NCBI GenBank assembly: GCA_028691595.1
Contig: JAQUZA010000250.1
Span: forward strand, 1-5,427
Source of the DNA: Candidatus Rifleibacteriota bacterium
GTDB lineage: Bacteria; Muiribacteriota; Ozemobacteria; Ozemobacterales; Ozemobacteraceae
DNA: 5,427 nt
Reading direction: 5' to 3'
In this document: positions 1-5,427 of the stretch, one piece after another
How positions within the stretch are numbered: the first letter of the stretch is position 1
How the letters are laid out: each line of letters starts with the position of its first letter
Notes under the pieces: generated by a model
Database searches by the model: none
Told to the model about the DNA's origin: nothing
The model's input: the letters and a program-made list of their open reading frames with translations, nothing else
Translations under genes and position numbers: made by a program

Positions 1-9
1 GCAGGGGCC

Positions 10-38
10 TTGACGCTTTGCCAAGCGATCAGTAAACT
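10..38 (+). promoter_or_regulatory. Predicted sigma70-type promoter for the exported glycine-rich protein gene
   Basis: A TTGACG box at 10-15 matches the -35 consensus at 5 of 6 positions. After exactly 17 bases, TAAACT at 33-38 matches the -10 consensus at 4 of 6, keeping the important T1, A2 and T6. Transcription would begin near 45, giving a leader of about 50 bases before the ATG at 95. The optimal spacing and the position in front of a monocistronic gene support the call, but it rests on pattern matching only. Confidence 0.5.
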
Positions 39-81
39 TGTAAGTAATTCTGAAGGTACACACAACTCTTCCGACAGTGAC

Positions 82-87
82 AGGGGG
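82..87 (+). promoter_or_regulatory. Ribosome binding site that decides the start at 95
   Basis: AGGGGG lies 7 bases upstream of the ATG at 95. This is good Shine-Dalgarno spacing and favours that ATG over the in-frame GTG at 77, which would place this purine run inside the coding sequence. Confidence 0.7.
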
Positions 88-94
88 TTTGATT

Positions 95-958
95 ATGATC
101 AGGCGATATGAATTTAGAGTAACACTCTGCATTGTTCTTTCATTACTCATGCTGGTAGACTTCACAGTTTTCAATCCAGCTCCGGCATTCGCCCTTGACA
201 AGAAAAGCGTTCTGGTTGGCGCCGGTGTTGGTGCCGTAGCAGGCGCTGGCATAGCTCTGGCCGCTCCGGCCATTGGTGGCGCGATTGGCGCAGCCGGTGG
301 TATCGCCGGGGTTGGTACCGCAGTCGTTGGCGGCGTAGCTGCTGTTGGCGGTGGTATCGTTGGTGCCCTGGCAGCTTTTGGTGGAGCAATTGCCTCAGCT
401 CTTGGTGCCGTTGGTGGCTTTATCGCCGGTATTTTCGCCAGCCCGCTGTTTATTCCAGCTCTGGTGATCATTGGTGCCGCCGTTGCCGGTTATTTCCTCT
501 ACAAAAGATTCAAAGCCAAGAAGACCGCCTCGGGCCCGGCAGACAATGAAGTTCTTCCTGGCTCAGATGAAATCTACGTTACTCCTGGCGATTACGAAAT
601 GAGCGGTGGCATTATTCCGGCAGGTGATGCCGATGCCGTGAGCGTTGGTGATGTTGCGGTAATTGACATAGGTGCCGGTGAAGCTGTTTCTGTAACAGAT
701 GTTACACCAGTTACCAGTATTACAACTCCAGTTGCTGAAGCTCCAGCAGCTACTACCGAACCCGCTGTTACTGGTGTTCCGACCTCGAGCGACTCTCTTA
801 AAGCTGCTCACGATCGTTACATCGCCACCTACCAGAAATATACCACTCTGGTTACCAACAGTGGTGGTGCTGACCCCGAAGAAGTTAAAGCTGCTCTGGC
901 CGAATATCGAGCCGCTTACAATGATTATCAGAACCATCGCATGTCAGGTAGCAAATAA
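95..958 (+). CDS. Exported glycine-zipper-rich protein of unknown function
   Basis: The 287-residue product matches no family I recognise. Residues 1-33 look like a Sec signal peptide: MIRRYEFR is the basic start, then a hydrophobic core, then an AFA cleavage site before LDKK. Residues 38-134 are almost entirely Gly, Ala, Val and Ile with many GxxxG spacings (for example G61-G65-G69, G104-G108-G112). They end in a clear transmembrane-like stretch (about 118-136) followed by basic KRFKAKK (137-143). Residues 145-235 are acidic to neutral, rich in Val, Thr, Pro and Ala, and probably disordered. Residues 235-283 form two predicted helices around a Gly/Asp/Pro loop, each carrying YxxxYxxY. By inference it is anchored in or inserted into a membrane, perhaps self-associating through the glycine zippers, with a periplasmic or surface tail. 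The start at 95 is preferred because of its Shine-Dalgarno site; GTG at 77 would add six residues. The gene has its own promoter and terminator, so it is probably monocistronic. Confidence 0.85.
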   Translation: MIRRYEFRVTLCIVLSLLMLVDFTVFNPAPAFALDKKSVLVGAGVGAVAGAGIALAAPAIGGAIGAAGGIAGVGTAVVGGVAAVGGGIVGALAAFGGAIASALGAVGGFIAGIFASPLFIPALVIIGAAVAGYFLYKRFKAKKTASGPADNEVLPGSDEIYVTPGDYEMSGGIIPAGDADAVSVGDVAVIDIGAGEAVSVTDVTPVTSITTPVAEAPAATTEPAVTGVPTSSDSLKAAHDRYIATYQKYTTLVTNSGGADPEEVKAALAEYRAAYNDYQNHRMSGSK

Positions 959-980
959 CCCCCTGCCCATATCGATAACA

Positions 981-1012
981 AAAAATACCGCCCGAAAGGG
1001 CGGTATTTTTTT
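981..1012. terminator. Bidirectional rho-independent terminator
   Basis: TACCGCCC (986-993), loop GAAA (994-997) and GGGCGGTA (998-1005) form a perfect 8-bp GC-rich stem with a stable GNRA-type tetraloop. An A-tract lies on the left (980-985) and a T-tract on the right (1006-1012), so either strand's RNA ends in a U-run. It sits 22 bases after the stop of the plus-strand gene and about 32 bases after the stop of rsmD, so it serves both convergent units. Confidence 0.93.
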
Positions 1013-1037
1013 GCCGATTTTGTGGCTTTGCTGATCT

Positions 1038-1598
1038 TTATTCGGGGTTGGTGGTCAATCTGAAAAAGGTGATGACGGTGTCGCCAAAGACCCGTTCATC
1101 GACAAGTCGGCAACCTGGCATTTTTTCGAAGTTGAGAACATCTTTTTTCTGCCGCTCAATAATAAAAAGAGTATCGGTTGAGAACATGCGGCAGCGTGGG
1201 ATAAACTGCAGCAAAGGTTCAAGCAGACCCTTCAGGTAAGGAGGGTCGATAAAAACGATATCAAATGGTGCCAGATCAACTGTCTGCAAAAATTTTAGAC
1301 AGTCCATGGTAAAAACCTCGCCGCGGTCGGCAAGTCTGGTGATTTCAAGATTTTCTTTGATTGTTCTGGTGCATTCGCGGGCAGCATCGACAAAAGCTGC
1401 ATAACTGCCACCACGACTGAGGCCTTCAATACCCAGATTGCCTGAACCGGCAAACAGATCAAGAAAACGTGCGTCTTCAACAAGGCCGGCAATGATATTG
1501 AAGGTAGAGCCCTTGACTTTATCCATTGCCGGGCGGGTTTTGCCGCCTCCAGGCATCTTGAGGTGTCTGCCCTTGGCAGAACCGGTAATAATTCTCAT
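1038..1598 (-). CDS. rsmD: 16S rRNA (guanine(966)-N(2))-methyltransferase RsmD
   Basis: RsmD transfers a methyl group from S-adenosylmethionine to N2 of G966 of 16S rRNA in the assembling small subunit. The 186-residue product is near the usual family length of roughly 180-200. RIITGSAKGRHL (2-13) and TRPAMDKVKGSTFNII (21-36) are the typical RsmD N-terminus. DLFAGSGNLGIEGLSRG (47-63) is the SAM-binding loop, VDA (70-72) carries the acidic residue expected at the end of strand 2, and DPPY (118-121) is the catalytic motif of N-methyltransferases acting on exocyclic amines. The ATG is 2 bases after the recG stop codon, and purine-rich GGAAGGCGGA in the last recG codons is a usable ribosome binding site, so translation is probably coupled. 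It is the last gene of the operon; the often-adjacent coaD does not follow, and a terminator and a convergent gene come next. Confidence 0.96.
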   Translation of the reverse strand: MRIITGSAKGRHLKMPGGGKTRPAMDKVKGSTFNIIAGLVEDARFLDLFAGSGNLGIEGLSRGGSYAAFVDAARECTRTIKENLEITRLADRGEVFTMDCLKFLQTVDLAPFDIVFIDPPYLKGLLEPLLQFIPRCRMFSTDTLFIIERQKKDVLNFEKMPGCRLVDERVFGDTVITFFRLTTNPE

Positions 1599-1600
1599 CT

Positions 1601-3691
1601 TTATCCGCCTTCCATGAAGGTTTTATAACTTTCGCCAAAAGATTTTACCATCTGCTCATAGAACCAGTCACGAATTTCAGTGGTTTCAGTTGTGAGAATT
1701 TCGAAGGCTCTGATTCTGGCATTTTCAACAAGCTTTTGTGGAATCCGATGCGAAAAACACGGGTGAGAAAGCCCGCTCTGACGGGTGCCGACAAGATCTC
1801 CGGGTCCGCGCATCTTGAGATCTTCAAGCGAAAGCTCAAAACCGTCGCATGTTGAAGCCAGAACTGCCAGACGTTCAGAGTCTCCGGCTGCATGTGAAAC
1901 CAGTATGCAGGTGGAAGCATCAGTACCCCGGCCCACTCTGCCTCGCAGCTGGTGAAGCTGCGAAAGACCAAAGCAGTTGGCGTTCTCGATCAGCATCAAA
2001 GTGGCGCGGGGGTTATCGACACCAACTTCAACGACGGTGGTGGCAATAACCATATCCAGACGGCCGGCTTTGAATTCAAGCATTATGCGTTCTTTTTCGT
2101 CCCATGACTGATTGCCGGTAAGGCATGCCCATGACGCTTGTGGCAGCAGGTCACTGACGCGTTCTGCCGCCTCCTCGACTGATGTCCAGTCTTTATTTTC
2201 AGAAGCTTCAATCAGAGGACAGACGATGTAGACCTGGTTTTTCTGGTGAAGGGTGGCTTCAATAAAGGGCAGGGCTTCTCTAAAGCTGCTGTTGATGATT
2301 GTTGAGACTGGCTGACGGCCTGGTGGCAACTCGTTGATTATGCTGGTATCCATGTCGCCAAAAATAGTGAGCGACAAGGTTCTCGGAATCGGAGTTGCCG
2401 ACAGAAGAAGCTGGTGGGGGTTGATTCCCTTGTTGAACAGCTGCCGGCGATGATTGACCCCAAAACGCTGTTGCTCATCAATTATGCAGAAAGCGAGGCT
2501 TTTGAATTTGGTCTGTTCTTGAAACAGGGCATGGGTACCAAAAATAAAAAGGGCCTCGCCACCTGCGACAGCATCATTGGCCTGGCGACGTTGGGTTGCT
2601 TTTATGCTGCCGGTAATAATTACGGCCAGATGAGCAAATTGTGGGAAAAACCTGGAGAAACTTTGCAGATGCTGACGGGCAAGAATTTCGGTTGGTGCCA
2701 TAAATACGCATTGGGAGCCTGGTGAAAGCTCTATTGCGAATTGAATCATGGCCAGAAAAGCAACCAGGGTTTTGCCCGAGCCAACATCACCCTGAAGAAG
2801 TCTATTCATCGGCGGTTTGTCTATGCCTGGCTGCAGGTCGGCAGATATCTCGCCCAGGGCCTGTTTTTGCCCACCGGTGAGCCTGAAAGGAAGAGGGTAG
2901 GGGGAGTCGGCAGGGGGGCTTGTGACCGAATCAGGTAGAGTCAGAAAACCGGAAACGTTTTCGCGTCTTTTTAATACTCCCATCTGAAAAAGCACCTGAT
3001 CAAAGAAGGCCATGGTGTGCTTTGCTTTTTTCAGTTCTTCATCTGATGTGGGCCGGTGAATTGTTTCAAGGGCTGCGGCGATAACTTTAAATGATGATTC
3101 GCGCACTGCGGCCGGAAAAGAATTTGCCCAGTCGATACGGTCGAGCAAAGTATCTATGAGTTTCCGGAGAGCAAGGGGCGAAATTTTTGCCTCGGCAAGG
3201 CGGGCGTTTGCAGGGTAGACAGCGGTAAGGTTAGCCCTGGAAGCTGAAGCTGATGCGTAATCTACCGGCTCTATTTCAGGGTTTGAGAGAACGAGTTGCC
3301 CCTTGATGGCTGTGGCCGGACCGAACAGCCAGTATTCGCTGCCTGGCTTCAGTTGGCGGGTAAGATAAACGCGATTGAACCACTTTGCCCCAATTTTGCC
3401 GGAATTATCAGAAAAACCAGCATTGATGACTGTCAGGCCACGTCTGGCGTGATATGCCTTGATAGAGTCGAGGCGGGCGCGAATTAACCCGGGTGTTTGT
3501 GGCTGAAGGCAGCTGACGGGTATTGTTTGACGGCGATCCTGGTATCTGGTCGGGTAAATGCGCAGCAGATCAAAAATGCTTGAAAACCCTGCTTTGGTAA
3601 GCGCTTCAGCTTTTTTGGGGCCGATGCCGCGAATGGTGCTGACGTGGTCATCGAGACGGAGATTGTTTTCTGGATCTTTGACTTTTTTGAT
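1601..3691 (-). CDS. recG: ATP-dependent DNA helicase RecG, complete, with a probable non-canonical ATC start
   Basis: RecG is a superfamily 2 translocase that remodels stalled replication forks, R-loops and Holliday junctions. Read from ATC at 3691 the product is 696 residues, the normal family length (E. coli about 693). Residues 20-52 (IRGIGPKKAEAL, then FDLL and YPTRY) match the RecG N-terminus. About 56-150 form the OB-fold wedge domain, with SNPEIEP (136-142) and LTAVYPAN (155-162) as its usual end. The helicase motifs follow: Walker A GDVGSGKT (301-308), Walker B DEQQRFGV (405-412), SATPIPRT (431-438), TTVVEVGVD (551-559) and QLRGRVGRG (581-589). The C-terminal TRG region GFELSLEDLKMRGPGDLVG spans 617-635. 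DEQQ replaces the commoner DEQH; I take this as family variation. The frame is open from 3697 to 1601, yet the first ATG, GTG or TTG in it is a TTG at 3148, inside conserved sequence. ATC at 3691 is the best start on length and on its upstream AGGA. The gene lies 30 bases after the DUF4177-like gene and directly before rsmD. Confidence 0.94.
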   Translation of the reverse strand: MKKVKDPENNLRLDDHVSTIRGIGPKKAEALTKAGFSSIFDLLRIYPTRYQDRRQTIPVSCLQPQTPGLIRARLDSIKAYHARRGLTVINAGFSDNSGKIGAKWFNRVYLTRQLKPGSEYWLFGPATAIKGQLVLSNPEIEPVDYASASASRANLTAVYPANARLAEAKISPLALRKLIDTLLDRIDWANSFPAAVRESSFKVIAAALETIHRPTSDEELKKAKHTMAFFDQVLFQMGVLKRRENVSGFLTLPDSVTSPPADSPYPLPFRLTGGQKQALGEISADLQPGIDKPPMNRLLQGDVGSGKTLVAFLAMIQFAIELSPGSQCVFMAPTEILARQHLQSFSRFFPQFAHLAVIITGSIKATQRRQANDAVAGGEALFIFGTHALFQEQTKFKSLAFCIIDEQQRFGVNHRRQLFNKGINPHQLLLSATPIPRTLSLTIFGDMDTSIINELPPGRQPVSTIINSSFREALPFIEATLHQKNQVYIVCPLIEASENKDWTSVEEAAERVSDLLPQASWACLTGNQSWDEKERIMLEFKAGRLDMVIATTVVEVGVDNPRATLMLIENANCFGLSQLHQLRGRVGRGTDASTCILVSHAAGDSERLAVLASTCDGFELSLEDLKMRGPGDLVGTRQSGLSHPCFSHRIPQKLVENARIRAFEILTTETTEIRDWFYEQMVKSFGESYKTFMEGG

Positions 3692-3700
3692 GACTGGTTA

Positions 3701-3704
3701 TCCT
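3701..3704 (-). promoter_or_regulatory. Probable ribosome binding site of recG
   Basis: Read on the minus strand, ACAGGA ends at 3701, placing AGGA 9 bases before ATC at 3691 (and 6 before GTC at 3694). The in-frame stop TAA at 3700-3698 limits the start to 3697 or later. A second purine run, GGGAG (3719-3715), is too far upstream to serve ATC well. No ATG, GTG or TTG follows in the recG frame within normal spacing, so this site is the main evidence for a non-standard start. Confidence 0.5.
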
Positions 3705-3721
3705 GTGAATAAAACTCCCGG

Positions 3722-3907
3722 TCAGTCTTTGAAAAAATAGAGCTGCTTCATGATGATGAAATCATCACACATGTAGACCAGATCCCAGCCGTTGCGGCCG
3801 GCTTCATCAAGCAGATTACCGAGTTTTTCGAGAAAATCGAGACCTTTGAGTGGTTTGAGATCAAGGGTTTTATAATTCCAGCGCTGGGGTGATTTTTCAA
3901 GCGTCAT
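3722..3907 (-). CDS. Small DUF4177-like protein
   Basis: The 61-residue protein has the layout of DUF4177-type proteins: an aromatic WNYKTLDL strand (10-17), a helix around FLEKLGNLLDEAG (25-37), then GRNGWDLV (37-44) and a final strand ending LYFFK (56-60). The W-x-Y-K start, the GWDLV core and the aromatic-K end are the basis for the call. The family's biochemical role is not established and none is proposed here. Its ATG overlaps the last 11 bases of the upstream HEAT/TPR gene, and AGGAG lies 7 bases ahead of it, so it is real and probably translationally coupled. The recG region follows after 30 bases. It has no signal peptide or membrane segment and is likely cytoplasmic. Confidence is high that it is a gene and moderate for the family. 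Confidence 0.8.
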   Translation of the reverse strand: MTLEKSPQRWNYKTLDLKPLKGLDFLEKLGNLLDEAGRNGWDLVYMCDDFIIMKQLYFFKD

Positions 3908-5427
3908 TGGATTTCTCCTGACCGGGTTTTTGTTCCTGAAGAATTGAATTCAGATAAAGAAAGCCTTTGAGCATCTGCCGCAGTGAGGCATCCTGCTGCG
4001 GCGATTGTGCGCAGGCCCGCAAGGTGAGATCTATGGCGCTGAAAGCCTTCTGATGTTGGCCGGTAAGATTGAAGCAATAGGCGAGCAGCAGATTTGATTC
4101 GACATCAACCGGCGAAATATCGACTGCTTTGAGAAGAACTTCAATTGCCTTGTCATACTGTCTGAGCTGGATGTGGAGGGTTGCAAGTTTCTGATAAATA
4201 ACCGGGTTGCGGGGTGAAAGGGCGGCGGCATGCGTCAGCAGCTTTACGCTTTCGCTGAATTTGCCGGCAATCTGGTATATCTGGCCAAGAATGAGATAGG
4301 CTCCGAGAATTTTAGGGTAGAGGCTGAGCGCTTTAACCAGGTGTTTGACGGCATCTTCGTATTTTCGCCCGTAGAAAAATATGGTGCCCAGGTTGAAGTG
4401 AGCTTTAACAAGATTCGGATTGATGCTGAGAGCTTCAAGATATAGTCTGGCGGCATCATTGTTCTTTTTCTGGAGAAAACAAAGATTTGCGTAGCCTAGA
4501 AGCGCTTTAAGGTGCTGGGGAGATTTCAAATAAATAATTTTAAATATTTTTTCGGCAGCCGGAAAATTCTTGGCGGCAATGAAACGATTGGCATTCTCGA
4601 TTTCGTCGTCATAACTGCTATCTGGCAGTATCTGGCTGGCAAGAACCACAGTTTTGGCCGGCGCAGGCTCTTCGGGCAATAATTTTTCTATTTCGGAGGC
4701 CGGCGCAGCAATTGCAGGCGACGCATGCGTGTCGGCTGATACTGTGCTTTGTGAGTGGTCGGCAGCAGCTGTAGCAGTTGCTGCTGTCGGGGTATCGGCG
4801 GCGATTTGTTTGTCAATGGCCTGAGGGTTACCTATGAGTTCAGTCAGGATGTTGTTTATTTCTTTGAGCAGTAATTCATCATGGCTGATTTCTTTGCCGA
4901 TTTCGCCAATGACAAAGGTTGCCGATTGTACGAGTTTTTTATCTTCGCTTTTGAAGAAATCACGAAGATTGTCAAGAACGCTGAATTCTCCCCAGACCCA
5001 GAGGGTTCTGATGGCGGTGCTTTTGACCCGGTTATCTTCATGTTGTAGCAGTTGTTTGAGCTTTTCGACGAGATCAGGGCTGGCGCTGCGGGAAATTTTT
5101 ACCATTGCGTCAATTGTATTGGCAACTACGCGCGGGTCTTCGCTGTCAAGGAATGGGCTGATAAGTGGAATAACGTCGGCTTTTGCCGTTTGCCCGATGC
5201 ATGAAATAAGGGTTGCCTGCACGATGAAGTTTTCTTCGTGCTGGAGTTTCGCCTTGAGAAGGGGCAGGGCTTCATCTGGGGCGCAGCGTGAAATTGCCAG
5301 GGCTGCTTCGACTCTGACATCAAAATTCGGGTCGTCCAGCATGGGCTTCAGATGTGGCAGCGCATCTTTGAATTCAATCTTACGCAGGGCATTGGTTGCA
5401 TTTCTTCTGACATCCGGGTCTTCATCT
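3897..5427 (-). CDS. HEAT-repeat and TPR scaffold protein (5' end outside the window)
   Basis: The visible part has 509 residues; its beginning lies beyond 5427. The frame is open to the window edge, with HEAT sequence (DPDVRRNATNALRKI) ahead of the ATG at 5342-5340, so that ATG is internal. Visible residues 1 to about 180 hold about six HEAT units of 30-34 residues, most with the D-x-x-VR-x-x-A-x-x-A-L pattern. Residues 205-265 are a low-complexity Ala/Thr/Pro linker. Residues 270-490 hold about six tetratricopeptide repeats, recognisable by runs such as AHFNLGTIFFYGRKYEDAV and AYLILGQIYQIAGKFSESV and by the SINPN/SLYPK/ALSPRN/DISPVD repeat ends. The tail is polar (QKPGQEKSNDA). Both repeat types form curved helical solenoids that bind proteins or peptides, so a scaffold or assembly role is inferred; the partner cannot be told. 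No membrane segment is visible, and a signal peptide cannot be judged. It is the first visible gene of the operon, overlapping the next gene by 11 bases. Confidence 0.9.
   Translation of the reverse strand, partial: DEDPDVRRNATNALRKIEFKDALPHLKPMLDDPNFDVRVEAALAISRCAPDEALPLLKAKLQHEENFIVQATLISCIGQTAKADVIPLISPFLDSEDPRVVANTIDAMVKISRSASPDLVEKLKQLLQHEDNRVKSTAIRTLWVWGEFSVLDNLRDFFKSEDKKLVQSATFVIGEIGKEISHDELLLKEINNILTELIGNPQAIDKQIAADTPTAATATAAADHSQSTVSADTHASPAIAAPASEIEKLLPEEPAPAKTVVLASQILPDSSYDDEIENANRFIAAKNFPAAEKIFKIIYLKSPQHLKALLGYANLCFLQKKNNDAARLYLEALSINPNLVKAHFNLGTIFFYGRKYEDAVKHLVKALSLYPKILGAYLILGQIYQIAGKFSESVKLLTHAAALSPRNPVIYQKLATLHIQLRQYDKAIEVLLKAVDISPVDVESNLLLAYCFNLTGQHQKAFSAIDLTLRACAQSPQQDASLRQMLKGFLYLNSILQEQKPGQEKSNDA
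3915..3919 (-). promoter_or_regulatory. Ribosome binding site of the DUF4177-like gene
   Basis: AGGAG on the minus strand lies 7 bases before the ATG at 3907-3905, inside the last codons of the HEAT/TPR gene. It is close to the anti-Shine-Dalgarno consensus and confirms this start. Confidence 0.85.

Noticed and set aside
206..450. DNA-level repeats (recurring GGTGGTATCG- and GTTGGTGCCG-like units) as a tandem repeat or CRISPR-like array
   Set aside because: The units are irregular in spacing and explained by Gly/Ala/Val codons in the glycine-zipper region; there are no constant repeats with unique spacers.
699..1034. Plus-strand 111-codon open frame overlapping the exported-protein gene and the terminator
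   Set aside because: It is Leu/Pro-rich low-complexity sequence in a shifted frame of a well-supported gene, runs through the terminator hairpin, and has no recognisable domain.
2414..2725. Plus-strand 103-codon open frame antisense to recG
   Set aside because: It lies opposite the conserved helicase motifs of recG, has no ribosome binding site or family resemblance, and is explained as a shadow of the real gene.
1601..3148. RecG starting at TTG 3148 (515 residues)
   Set aside because: The same frame upstream encodes the conserved RecG N-terminus and wedge domain with no stop back to 3697; starting at 3148 would cut through the protein and leave it about 180 residues short of the family.
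3649..3651. Minus-strand ATG as an alternative recG start
   Set aside because: It is out of frame with RecG, has no Shine-Dalgarno sequence ahead of it, and would need a frameshift within a few codons to reach the conserved motif.
3698..3724. Read-through of TGA (3724-3722) and TAA (3700-3698) fusing the DUF4177-like protein to RecG in the same frame
   Set aside because: It would need two different stop codons to be read through; the shared frame is a one-in-three coincidence, and nothing suggests recoding. The HEAT/TPR gene also ends normally with TGA.

Overview
The window is a short stretch of a bacterial chromosome with moderate GC content. It holds one plus-strand gene on the left and a tightly packed minus-strand operon that fills the rest. 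A housekeeping DNA-repair and rRNA-modification pair (recG, rsmD) sits downstream of a HEAT/TPR repeat protein. No phage, plasmid, insertion-sequence, CRISPR, tRNA or rRNA signal was seen. The source looks like an uncultured lineage in which large HEAT/TPR scaffold proteins are common, for example Riflebacteria-like, myxobacterial or planctomycete-type bacteria. That placement is a weak guess from gene style alone.

Left region (1-1012): a likely sigma70-type promoter (10-38) and a strong ribosome binding site drive a monocistronic gene (95-958). Its product is an exported protein with a signal peptide, about 100 residues of glycine/alanine-rich hydrophobic sequence full of GxxxG (glycine-zipper) spacing, a basic stop, and a soluble C-terminal part with two matching YxxxYxxY helices. 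The family was not recognised. The gene ends at a strong hairpin (981-1012) with A- and T-tracts on both sides, so it can also terminate the convergent operon.

Right region (1038-5427, minus strand), in transcription order: (1) a HEAT-repeat plus TPR protein whose 5' end lies outside the window; (2) a 61-residue DUF4177-like protein that overlaps it by 11 bases; (3) recG; (4) rsmD, starting 2 bases after recG stops. The packing and overlaps indicate one transcript, with its promoter beyond the right edge. Functionally it combines a protein-interaction scaffold, a small unknown protein, the replication-fork helicase RecG and the 16S rRNA m2G966 methyltransferase RsmD. No metabolic link between them is visible.

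The most notable point is the start of recG. The reading frame encodes a complete RecG of about 696 residues, including the N-terminal wedge region, but that N-terminal part contains no ATG, GTG or TTG in frame. The best-placed start is an ATC codon at 3691-3689 behind an AGGA motif. Calling the gene from the first canonical start (TTG at 3148) would wrongly remove about 181 conserved residues. No clearly new multi-gene system was found; the exported glycine-zipper protein is the most novel-looking gene.
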